64,000 nt of DNA from Blepharisma stoltei (taxonomy: Eukaryota > Ciliophora > Heterotrichea > Heterotrichida > Blepharismidae), in contig CAJZBQ010000017.1 of assembly GCA_914767885.1 (NCBI GenBank), forward strand, positions 248,001 to 312,000, in the 5' to 3' direction. Below the pieces are notes generated by a model that did no database searches, had not been told where the DNA came from, and saw only the letters and a program-made list of their open reading frames with translations. Of the stretch, positions 11,552-21,300 are shown piece by piece; position 1 is the first letter of the stretch, and every line of letters starts with the position of its first letter. A program made the position numbers and the translations under genes.

Positions 11552-11938
11552 ATGCGACGTGAACCGAAATCAGTAAACAAAAATACATTTCCATTGAGAG
11601 CATATTTAAAAGTGGAAAGAGAGCACATAAAAAAATTACACAGTCTAATAGAAACTCATCATGTTCCACCACACAAAATAGCATCCATACTTATGTTGAT
11701 TCTAGAAGATATACCTTTATTGAGCAAATTAGACATGATGAGGGATAGTATGAGACAGCTTGCTCAAGAATATAAAATAAGTGATTATTGTGAGCATCTC
11801 AGAAGTGTTTATGATTTATATTGTTGCATTTATGCACTACCTGAAATAGGCTGTAGATATGGCATCAATGATCATCACTTATATCGTACAGTGGACAATA
11901 GGATGGATGGACCATGGGTTAACAATGAACCTTACTAG
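11552..11938 (+). CDS. Hypothetical ORF next to IS256 remnant, bacterial-looking start
   Basis: 128 codons from ATG, preceded at a Shine-Dalgarno-like distance by aaaaaggtgaaaacatg. The product is helical and rich in Leu/His (KLHSLIETHHVPPHKIAS, MRDSMRQLAQEYKISDYC). The next feature downstream is a bacterial-family transposase fragment, so a shared bacterial origin is possible. I recognise no family, and no other host-type features (intron, IES) are present. Confidence 0.35.
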   Translation: MRREPKSVNKNTFPLRAYLKVEREHIKKLHSLIETHHVPPHKIASILMLILEDIPLLSKLDMMRDSMRQLAQEYKISDYCEHLRSVYDLYCCIYALPEIGCRYGINDHHLYRTVDNRMDGPWVNNEPY

Positions 11939-12071
11939 ATACGAACTTTTTAAATGTTATCACTGAACACATACGTGAGGATATCAGGACGCAAATAGCT
12001 GAATATGAGGCTCTGAATTAATTTCTGAAATAGGTTATATTAATAATAATAATAATTTATAAGGAAATAGC

Positions 12072-12640
12072 ATGAGTAAGATTAATCAAGAAAAAATAAA
12101 ACAGCAGCAGATTTGCTAATAGACAAAGATACTGATTTTTTCAGATTTTTGCTAAAGATGGAATGTTAAAACAACTAAACAAGAATCTATTTGAAAGAGC
12201 ATTAAAAGCTGAAATGGAGGAGAATCTAGATTATAGCAAATATAGCAGAGCGGAAACAGAAAATAGTAGGAATGATGTAGGAAAAAAGAGTTTAATTACC
12301 GAAGGCAGCGTATTAGACCTTGAAGTACCCCGCATGCTGAGTTTACTCCTGCATTAGTACCAAAGCGTCAGACTAGAATTGATGGACTAGATCAGAAGAC
12401 ATTATCATTGTACACTAAGGGAATAAGTCTATCTGATATTAAAATCCAGATCCACGAACTATACGGTGCAAAAATTAGTGAAAGCATAATCAACAGAGTT
12501 ACGGATAATGCAATGGATAATGCAATGGATAAAGTAAGGAGTTGGCAGAATAGACCTTTAGAAGCAATTTATACTATCGTTTATTTTGATGCTTTAGTAG
12601 TTAGGGAATTAGCAACATTTATGTAGGAATGTGGCATAAG
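12072..12640 (+). pseudogene. IS256-family transposase remnant (bacterial type)
   Basis: Reading across three frames recovers an IS256/Mutator-type transposase N-terminus: MSKINQEKI, then DLLIDKDTDFFRFLLK, then KDGMLKQLNKNLFERALKAE, LDLEVPR, and finally FTPALVPKRQTRIDGLDQK through LYTKGISLSDI to YFDALVV, which contains the first catalytic Asp. Frame shifts fall near 12105, 12150 and 12330. A short duplication (aatgcaatggat twice) is present, and the protein stops right after the first catalytic region, so the other acidic residues are missing. aaggaaatagcatgag resembles a bacterial ribosome-binding site. It is inactive. Origin from a bacterial endosymbiont or food bacterium is inferred. Confidence 0.85.
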
Positions 12641-12899
12641 GCTGTAGCTGAGTAAATATATGGCTTTCATAGGCTAGTTTTTTCGATTTCTTCTAAAATC
12701 TTTCCATAAAAAAATTTTCAATAATTACTCTGCAAAGCTGCCTAAGTCACAATTTTAACTTTCTGTAAAAAAAATTTTTATTGTAAGTATAAATTTTTGG
12801 ATAAAAAATATCAAATTTTGTTATTTTTCATGTAGCCTACAGCTGTGTTTTTGTATGTTTTATCTATTTTTACCGCTAAACTTTTTATAAAATAATTTT

Positions 12900-14090
12900 A
12901 CCTTCTGATGAGACTTTTATTAATTATATATTCGCCATATAAAATTACATTATCCCATCCGATAGGACTAATATGCTTCAATAAGGATAAATCTAATCCT
13001 GTAGATTCCAAATTTATACTCACTAAGAATACGAGTGATTTCTTTGGCTTGCCAATAAACAATACATAAGCAATGCTAGGCAATAACAGCAGTTTCGTTG
13101 TATTATTAAATCTCTAGTTGTGACACTACCTCTATTCCCATATCCAACAGAAGCTGATATTTTGCAAATGGACAAGAAGATAAACTTTTTCACCTCTTTC
13201 TCCAATTTGGTATTTTGCTATTTTCTCGCAGATAATGTTTTGGAATTTGAAAAGCATCGCAATAGAATAGCCGCCATTCTTTCAACTTCCTTCTAGAGTT
13301 TCCTTTATTTTTCCATTTATTCCTATAACTGCTGCAATAATCGCACAAATTTCGCATGTATATTCATTGGCACCTTGTAGTAGCGTTTTATCATAATTTT
13401 CTTGCAGTCATTCTTCTGAATATAGGTTCAAACTTTCTTGATCGGAAGGTGCTGCCTTATCTATTTCAAAATGTGTAGCATAAAAATGATTTATGTGCCA
13501 ATGATAGAGCTTGATTGGTAGAATATTTTCATACTGAGAGTCCCTCACATAAAAATTTTTCATCCCAAAGCCGAAAGACATTTACTTTTTTTAGATCTCG
13601 TTCATTCAGTTTGAACTCTTCAAGATCTTTATCGTCAAGAGGGTGGCAGGAATATAGACGAGTTAAGTTTATATCTGGGTTGTTTCCTTGAATTTAAAAG
13701 TCATCCATCTCGCCGGTTATTATGTATGCTTCTATATCTTCTTCATCTATAGATTCTAATGCCATGAAAAGGCAAGAGTTTCTTTCTCAACGCTTCCGTG
13801 TTCAGACCCACGATAGCAATTTAGGATTACGGCTTGAAAGCCATCAAGAAACTCTTTGGTGTTTTCTGTAACCTTTCACTACCTTGTGCGTGCATTGCGA
13901 GCTATTTTCTCTTGGAAAAGTTTGTTTAATGAGATTTCAACTTGAAATGGTTCATGATTATTCTTTAGGTTGAAAATATCGACTGTCTGAATGAAGTTGG
14001 CTTTTTGTAAGGGTCTTCTTGTTTTGCTATGAGTATTAGGCTTGATATTTTTACCATTTATAATATAATAAATTCAAATCCCCCTTTAAT
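12900..14090 (-). pseudogene. Second decayed minus-strand transposon segment
   Basis: On minus with TGA as Trp, stretches such as FQVEISLNKLFQEKIARNAR, LYHWHINHFYATHFEIDKAA and YTCEICAIIAAVIGINGKI are protein-like but broken by stops and frame shifts. The style matches the 9.4-11.1 kb segment. The two may be halves of one gene split by the insertion carrying the IS256 remnant, or two related genes. Confidence 0.4.
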
Positions 14091-14620
14091 TTAAAGATAT
14101 GACATTATCTATTCCACTAAAATCAACAACTATAGGCTATAAGAAGGTCACATGGAGAGGTCGCCTTAAGCTACAGACTTTGGAAATTATAGGTCCACTT
14201 TTGAGAAGAACCCCTATGATAAGAATTGCCTTTATGATTTACTGCAGCAAGGGTACTTCTCCCAGCTATCAAGGAGTGCTTAAAGTTCTTGGCATCTGCG
14301 TATTTATCAACCAACCCTTTGCCTAAGCGCTCTGAAGTCCTATTGCCTCAGTGCAAAGGGGATCGCAGTAAGTATATTTGCTATTGCGATCTCACATAAT
14401 CCGACCATCCTCTTTAATGAGTAATTCTTGACGCAGACGCTTAGGCACAAACTATTTAAAAACTCTCGCTTACTACTACGACCCTGAAAACTCTTTGTTT
14501 CACCCAGAAGTAGAATGAAGAAACAAAGAGAAGAACTTGCGCCGCCTATTACAATGCTAAGCTCGCGTTTGACTGCAGCCATGATGGCTCATTTACCAAG
14601 GATAAGAAAATCTGGCAGAA

Positions 14621-14845
14621 ATGATGATGATGATACTCTCTCTCGAGCCAAACAGCATGGTTCTCGGTGAAGATCACTCCATTCGTCCCTGCGGAAGATG
14701 TCTTTCAAGCTGCCCTGTTCTCATGTTCAGTGCTTGCTGTTCATTCCACCCAGGGTGCATCAACAACTCAGTTGAACTCTGCCCAAATTGTAGAAGACTT
14801 AGAACAGATCAAGCCATAGGGAAAGAATCCTTAATGAAGAGATAA
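14621..14845 (+). pseudogene. Zinc-finger-like ORF inside the right inverted repeat
   Basis: Outward-reading partner of the 7410-7820 ORF: RPCGRC, SACCSFHPGC, ELCPNC. It differs by several substitutions and small indels, so the two repeats are not freshly duplicated. Confidence 0.4.
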
Positions 14846-14958
14846 GAGACCCATAAGTAGCTAAGAATTCTTTTAAGATTAATAATATGGCCATCTCCCG
14901 GCGGCTCGCCAGAAATCCAAAAATGGTTTTTCCCGTCTCTCTAAAACTGTATATGCTA

Positions 14959-15560
14959 TTTTAAGGTTCAATTATTTTATAATCAATAGCTGAAAGTATT
15001 TTATAAAATCCTTTATCTGATTTTATTTTTAGATTTAGTATCTACAAATAATCCTTTTAAATCTTTCTTTTATCTAATATGACTGTAAGTTGGCTAGATT
15101 CTTAAGTTTTTAAGCTTAATATTTATTTGCCTGGTGAGATTATTTAATTAAATATAATATTGGTTACCAATTATGAAAATAATAAAATTTATACTCTACT
15201 TTCTGCTAAAATTTGCTTATTCTTGTATGAGATATAATAAATTTTATTATTTTTATTCAGTTTTATTTATTAGTGCCATTAAATTAATGACTTTATTAAA
15301 TAAAGTGTCTAAACTTCTTTAAATTAAATCCTTCAATAGCAATGAAAGATTTATTTTAGAAAATCTAATTATATGTCTTATGCCCAGATTTTAAGATATA
15401 TCCCAATTCGCAACGAAAATTCAGGTGTATTATATGATAAGGGCTATTAAAAAATAATCTAAAATCAGTTAAAATTTCCTTGATTAAGCTTAAGCTTCGT
15501 CATTTATAAAAGCCAGTATAATCAATGAACTGGAATTCTCAATAAATCTTACAAAATATC
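14959..15560. other. AT-rich spacer
   Basis: About 600 bp, very AT-rich, with no convincing frame, RNA gene or repeat. Confidence 0.55.
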
Positions 15561-15563
15561 TAA

Positions 15564-15885
15564 CTCCCCCCTCCGTGAGTGAACAAAAAAATTTTGTTCA
15601 CTCACGGGGGGGCTAATTTTTTATAATTTTTTTTTTCAAATTTAAAAAATCTCACTTCTATAAAAATTGGAAAGCAAATATTAATTTAATTGTAAAATTT
15701 ATGTTTTAAAACGCAATTTGTTTAAAATTAAACAGAATCAGCTCAGGATTTCATTATACTAATTATCATTTATATATCAAAATTTTTCTATTAAAATTTT
15801 TTTTTTTCACTCACGGAAGGTAGGTTTTTGGGCAATAAATAGGGATTTTTCTAATGGTTTTGTTCACTCACGGAGGGGGGAATAA
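15564..15885 (+). mobile_element. MITE family 1, diverged copy
   Basis: 322 bp, TAA on both sides, tips CTCCCC and a decayed GGGGAA. The arms read GTGAGTGAAC instead of GTGAGCGAAC, and the interior has several deletions relative to the 3.2 kb copy. It ends 10 bp before the start codon of the kelch-like gene. Confidence 0.88.
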
Positions 15886-15895
15886 GAATAATAAA

Positions 15896-18747
15896 ATGGG
15901 TACATGCACTGCCAAGCAAGATGCAGTTGCCTCAAAAAAGCCTGCCCATATTAGAGTCCCTGACTTTGATTACCTGAACCGTTCAAAAAAATTACTGTGC
16001 CACGTGACACCTGAATCAATTGAAAAGCATCAGTTCAAGTCAAAAATCAAAATCCGAGCCGATTCCACAGTCGGCTATATTTCTAATGACAGAATGATAG
16101 TGGTTGGGGGCAGTGATAGCTCAGGAATGTTTACAAATAATGCTTGCATTATAGATAGCAAAAGTAAAAAAGCGACCGTAATTGCTAGGCTTCCGATTTC
16201 TGCCAAAGAAGGGGTATTATTGGAGTATAATGAATGGATTTTTTATGTTGGAGCGGTCATACAAGATGAAGAATCCTTGATAGGAGTTTCAGGCGCTTCA
16301 GTGATGAGGTATAATGTTAATGAAAATTATTGGGAAATATTTTTAGATGAAGCAAATAAAGGGCATGAAGAAAATCCAATATCCAAAGAATTTATAATAA
16401 AAAAAATTAAATTTTAAAAAAAATAATTATAGGCATTTTAACAGTAAATTCAATATGAAAATGTATAAATTGAAAGATTTGCTATATCCTGGGTGCTTTA
16501 TGATTAATTCAAAAATTTATTTTGTTGGGGGGCAAAGAATCAACACAAAAGGAAAGCTGAGGTCTAGCAAAAAAGTGTTCACATTGGATTGCAAGTCATT
16601 GAAAGTAAAAAAAGAAGAAATTAGGTTGCCAATTAAAGTTGTTAACCCGATTTGTGCTTCTGGCTCTGGGCATGCTATTATTGCTGGAGGTGATAACCCA
16701 AAAACCCAAAAACATAGCCTATATTGCTATATTTAACTACACTGACATGCACGGGGTGCTTTTGGCTCGAAACTGAGCCAAAAGCACCCCGTGCCAGTCA
16801 GTGTAGTAGTTCACTATATTATTTTCCCTCGACCCACGACCAGAATTCAAACCTATGGAGGTTATAGGGTTTTCATTGACAGAACATTATCCAGCTATTT
16901 ATATACCAGGAAAAGGGCCAATCTTTATAAACTACCCAGGAGTAGCATTTAAAGAAAAACATACAGCTAATTGGCATCATTTGGATTTTGCTAAAATTTC
17001 TCCAGATATAGAAGACCAAAATTTTAGCCACCACAAATATGAAGTTGAAAAATTACCATCTGGTGAAGCTCATGAAACAGTCATGAATTTATCTGTTGAA
17101 ATAGACATTTTAGCGAAATTAAAGAAAAAAGAGAAATTAAATGATGAGAAAGCGAAAACGCCAAAAAATGAAGAAAGTAAAGTCACTAACTTCCAAAAAG
17201 AAAAATAAAAAATTATTGAAAATTCATTAATAATTTTAATTATAATTTTTTTTTTAAAAATGAGAGTAAGGAACAAAGTGAAAAGGAAGAAATAGGAATT
17301 AAAAATAAATCCTCAAGTATTAGTAATTCAAGCTCATCAGATAAAGAAGGGAAAGAATCTAAAGAAATATCTAAAGAAAAAACTGTAATAAATGCTGATG
17401 CTTCAAAAAGAGATGCCAAAGAAATAAAAATATCAAGTGAAGGCTCTAGTTCTTCAGACGAAAGTAATGTAAAGCGGAAAATAGAAATCAAACTTAACAA
17501 AAAAGTCCCAACAATTATACATTCTCCAAAAGTTGATATAAAGACCAAAAGCAAAAAGCAGATAAGTGAATCTTCTGATGAAGAAAATTTTAGAGTATCT
17601 GCTCCAAAAATTGAGAATTCTAAAGTAGAGCCAAAGCTAACGCTAAAGCTTCCAAAGCAAAGAAAGTCTTCTAGCAGTGACTATTCATCTGATATAGAAA
17701 CTGGAACGATAATAAAATGGCTACGTGCAGAGTGGCTTTCACAGGCAGCCTTTCATTCTTCGTGATATTATATGGATAGTTTTCCTTATCCACAATGCCA
17801 ATATGGAATTACTGCGCCGGGTTATTCGGTGGCTCAAGGAAAAAAGGAGACATATGATTTTTGCTACGTGATACACCTGAGGAGGGCGACCCTTAGGCGG
17901 AACACGCGCTGGAGTCAGGCTCAGGCAAGATTAAACGTGGCCTGAAAAGAATTCCCAGCCTTTTTGTGGGGTATTCTGGAAGGTTTGCAAGACAAGATGG
18001 CTGCTGACGTCACCAATTTTGAATTTAAAAGGGTGGGTTATGCATGCCTACATCATCCTGCTGTAGTAAGAAGCACGCTAAAACCTAAATAACTATTAGT
18101 AGATATAGAAACTGGAAAAAGCTGGCTTGAAGCCTAAAATACAAGCAAAAACTCATCTTCCTAAAATTGAAGCCAAAGCTAATGTCAAAAAGGGAAAAAA
18201 TAAATTTTCCAATAGCAGTTCATCTGAAGAGCCTAAAGGAGAAGTTTATGAGGAAGATAAAATCAGCAAAAAATCCTTGGTTATCAATGCCGAAACTCCT
18301 AAGGAAGAGCATAAAATTGTGCTAAAGCTCCCAAGACAAAGAAAATCTTCAAGCAGTGACTACTCATCTGACATAGAAACTGGCAAGCCTGGCTTGAAAC
18401 CTAAAATTCAATCAAAAACAGCAACTCCAAAAGTTAATGCCAAAATCAAAAATAAAAGATCTTCAAGTAGCAGCTCATTAGAAGAATTAAGAGGAAAAGC
18501 AGAAACAGAAATCCCTGGAATCAAAGCAAGCAAAACTCCAGTTTTTAAAGCTGATATTAAAGCTTCTGAATCCAAAAATAAAAAGAAATCAAGCAGTAGC
18601 TCAAGTGAAAATAGCAGTAGTGAGAGAAAAATAGGGATTTCACTAAAAGGGTCAAAAATGAAAGCTAATGAAGAAGAGGCTGGAGAAAAAGGAGAAAATA
18701 AATTGAATGTGAAAGGAGGAAAAATCAAAGGAAAAGTAAAACTTTAA
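15896..18747 (+). CDS. Kelch-like protein with acidic Ser-rich tail
   Basis: Exons 15896-16394, 16432-16731, 16817-17188, 17257-17696 and 18142-18747 give 738 residues. The N-terminus MGTCTAKQ has Gly2 and Cys4, a plausible N-myristoyl/palmitoyl signal. Residues 50-300 contain kelch-type strands: DRMIVVGGSDSSGMFTN, WIFYVGAVI, KIYFVGGQRI and GHAIIAGGD. The C-terminal half is highly charged and Ser-rich with a repeated module (LPKQRKSSSSDYSSDIETG, again as LPRQRKSSSSDYSSDIETG), possibly phosphorylated. The start follows a MITE almost directly. If the retroposon insert is cut strictly at its terminal duplication the frame is lost; a TA-to-TA cut at 17697-18141 keeps it. The function is unknown; a membrane-anchored scaffold is a guess. 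Confidence 0.7.
16395..16431. other. Very short IES (37 bp) in the kelch-like gene
   Basis: Almost pure A/T with two in-frame TAA. TA-to-TA removal joins SKEF to RHFNSKFN in frame. Boundaries could shift. Confidence 0.65.
16732..16816. other. Hairpin IES (85 bp) in the kelch-like gene
   Basis: Consists largely of a 30-bp-arm palindrome: ctacactgac, one variable base, then gcacggggtgcttttggctc, a short loop, and the complement. Removal between TAs gives HSLYCYILFSLDPRPEF in frame. Confidence 0.8.
17189..17256. other. Short IES (about 68 bp) in the kelch-like gene
   Basis: AT-rich with stops. Removal between TAs joins ESKVT to KNESKEQSEK. The agTAa at 17176-17180 gives an equally good left edge. 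Confidence 0.65.
17697..18141 (+). repeat. Retroposon-like repeat R1, copy 2, inside the kelch-like gene
   Basis: GC-rich insert between 15-bp direct repeats gatatagaaactgga (17691-17705 and 18102-18116). The body matches the 4.9-5.3 kb repeat in the opposite orientation. A TA-to-TA cut extending 25 bp past the right duplication keeps the frame (SSDI to QAKTHLPK); cutting exactly at the duplication does not. Confidence 0.75.
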
Positions 18748-19368
18748 CAATAAAATATATAATAAATTTTAGGAAATTTTAAGTATGGTAGAATTATGTT
18801 GTAGAGTAAGTATTATATTTTTGTTACTCTCAAAAGGGAATAAGTTTTCCAAGGTGAGGGACGTAGTTAGCTCAGTATATAATATATCTGATAAGCAGGC
18901 TACGAAAAGACTTAGAAGAGATGTGCTAAGAAGAGTATAATCCATCATGTTCAGGTAGGCTTTAAAATAATTTTTAAATTCGAAAGGTGGGAAAATCAAT
19001 GCAAAAGGAAACATTGCAGAAAATAAATAATAAATCGCAAGGAATATAAATGTTAAATAAGCTAATTTTTAGCTATTAAGTTCTTAAAAAGAAGTTATCT
19101 AAAGCAATTAAAAAATCTAATATAAATCTCTTGTATCTACCTATATTGAGCATAAATTATTATAGCCAAGATACGTTTTAAAAAATAGTTTATTTCATAT
19201 TGTTGAACTTAAGGATAATTCGAAAATATCGAATAGTAAAATGTCGTCAATAAATATGCTGCCTACTTTAATAGTACTAAAAAAAAAAATATCAGTATCC
19301 TGATTATTTAAAAAATAAGATACTATGCTTCCATTCCTATAAGAAGCTTAAACTTATTATAGCATATT
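18748..19368. other. AT-rich intergenic region
   Basis: 620 bp without a supportable gene. A patch at about 18865 (gtagttagctcagt) looks tRNA-like only at the D-arm and does not fold into a full tRNA. Confidence 0.5.
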
Positions 19369-21272
19369 ATGATTAGTGCTGATGGAAATCAAAAAAAAAC
19401 ACCCAAACGAATTTCTATGACTCAGAGTAGAGCACATAAAAAATCAAACAACCCAGACATCAGCGCAATCAAAATTCACGAGACCAAAATTTTTGAAGAA
19501 GAAAAAATTTCATTAAGCTTCACACCAAATTTTTCCTTTAAAAAAAACACTCGATTCCAAGACGCCGCTTTGCCTTATGGATCAAAAATAAAAAATCAAT
19601 TCCCACTTTTAAAGACTATAAAATCAATCAACAAGAAACAAACTGGTACAACACCTAAGCACATTCCAGCAGCCGAAAGGCTTTTTGTTGCAGATATTGA
19701 TTACCCAGACATTGTTTCATGTTTAAAATCAAGAGGCTGAAGAGAATGCAATGATTTAAATAGAGATAGATTTACATTAAAATTTGTGAAAAACGCAAAA
19801 CTCCCTGATTATATTAGGCCAAATCAAATTATTAATCACATAGCACACATAAATGAATTATCGACAAAAGTGAAAATCTGCAGAAATTTAAAAAAATTCC
19901 CAATATCTTATGATTTTTTCCCTGAGTGCTATATTGTAGGCCCAAAAGATTCTCCAGATGAGTTCATAGAAGCTTTTAAGAAAAATGAAGCTGAGTCAGT
20001 GTTAAAGCTATATAAAGAAAATGCAAGCCAAGTAGTCAGTGATGATTTGATAAAAGCATTAAAATTTTTGCAGAAAAAGCTATCAATAGAAGAAAAAAAC
20101 CAAGAAAATGCTGATAAACAGGTAGAAGACTGCTTGAGAATGCTTGAAACTGATAAACAATATTCAATTCATGGTACTAAAAATATATGAATTGTTAAGC
20201 CTGGCTTCAAATCACGAGGAAGAGATATTCTGCTTTATAGATCTCTTGACGATATTTTAGAATACACCAAAAACAATTCTTGGGTTATACAAAAATATAT
20301 AGAAAACCCATTAATTATCAATAAACGCAAATTTGATATACGGCAGTGGGTCTTAATTACTTGTTTCAACACCTTTGAAATATTTTTCTATAAGAAATGT
20401 TATTTACGTTTTTCAGTTAAAGAGTATGATTTATCTGAAATCGATGATTTATAAGGATCCCCCCCTCATTTGTCCAATTTTCTAGTCAAAATTTTCATAG
20501 GAAAAAAAATTTCCAGGACCTCATTTGTCCCAAAATCTAGTCAAAAATGATTTGTCACATTTTCTAGTCTTTTTTGGATTATTTCGAATGTCCTAAATTT
20601 AAGTTTTTTACCTTAAAAATACTAGAAAATGATACAATTGAGGTCCTGAAATTTTTTTTTTTCTATGAAAATTTTGACTAGAAAATTGGATAAAAAAAAC
20701 TAGAAAAATGGACAAATGACAAAAGACTAGAAAATTGGACAAATGAGGGGGGGATCCTTATATACATTTAACGAACAATTCAATCGCAAAATATAGTCCA
20801 TCATTTAAAGCAGAAGACAGCATGTGGCACATTGATCAATTTATAGAGTGGCTGATTGAAGAAAATAAAGATGATATTTGGAATAAAACCATTTTGCCTG
20901 ATGTTAAAAATATCATTATAAATACTGCTAAATCTGCTAAAGCCAAAATATCGGCAAAGAAAAATACATTTGAACTGCTAGGGTTTGATTTTATGATAGA
21001 TTCAAATTTTAGGCCTTGGTTGATTGAAGTTAATACAAGCCCAGCAATGGATTATAGTACAGTAATTAATATTTATTATAATTTAGCATGAATTGGCATT
21101 AAATTATTAATATTTAGCAATAAAAAGCATTTATTTCTGTTAGGGATAGAATATTACCGAAGAACTCGTAAAAAAGGTGCTTCCTGATACCATGAAAGTG
21201 ATCCTTGATCTTCCTTGCGACCCAAATGCGTCAATTGGAGATTTTGAAAAAATAGCATCTTTTATTATCTAA
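19369..21272 (+). CDS. Tubulin tyrosine ligase-like protein (TTLL3/8 glycylase type)
   Basis: Exons 19369-20453, 20761-21071 and 21154-21272 give 504 residues. ATP-grasp/TTL motifs: NIWIVKPGFKSRGRDI, SWVIQKYIENPLII, KFDIRQWVLIT, YLRFSVKEY, YIHLTNNSIAKYS (completed across a MITE), MWHIDQFIEWL, and GFDFMIDSNFRPWLIEVNTSPAM. The VKPGxKSRGRDI and KFDIRQW blocks match the TTLL3/8 monoglycylase branch better than tyrosine ligase or polyglutamylases. Such enzymes add glycine to tubulin tails in cilia, which fits a ciliate. The end ITEELVKKVLPDTMKV needs the 82-bp IES removed. The gene is convergent with the PhoD-like gene, 28 bp away. Confidence 0.92.
20454..20760. mobile_element. MITE family 2 (IES in the TTLL gene)
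   Basis: 307 bp between TAs. Tips aaggatccccccctcatttg / caaatgaggggggatcctta; several inverted and direct copies of catttgtccaattttctagt lie inside. Removal restores DDLYIHLTNNS in frame. Confidence 0.93.
21072..21153. other. Short IES (82 bp) in the TTLL gene
   Basis: aaTAtt on both edges. Removal joins STVIN to ITEELVKK, the conserved C-terminal TTLL helix. Confidence 0.8.
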
Positions 21273-21300
21273 TATAATTAATAAGAATGGGAATATTTCT

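Larger units (their letters stand above)
7310..14958. mobile_element. Large composite element with long terminal inverted repeats
   Basis: The two ends are inverted copies: tacagttttagagagacg at the left and its complement cgtctctctaaaactgta at the right. Homology extends about 0.75 kb inward on each side (roughly 7310-8090 and 14195-14958). Between them lie decayed minus-strand reading frames, a small G-rich inverted repeat, a tandem repeat and a bacterial-type transposase fragment. I find no intact host-type gene. It is probably a germline-limited transposon with later insertions, but the transposase class is unresolved. Confidence 0.7.

Noticed and set aside
18865-18920. tRNA-like patch (gtagttagctcagt)
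   Set aside because: Only a D-arm-like stretch is present; no matching anticodon arm, T-arm or acceptor stem.
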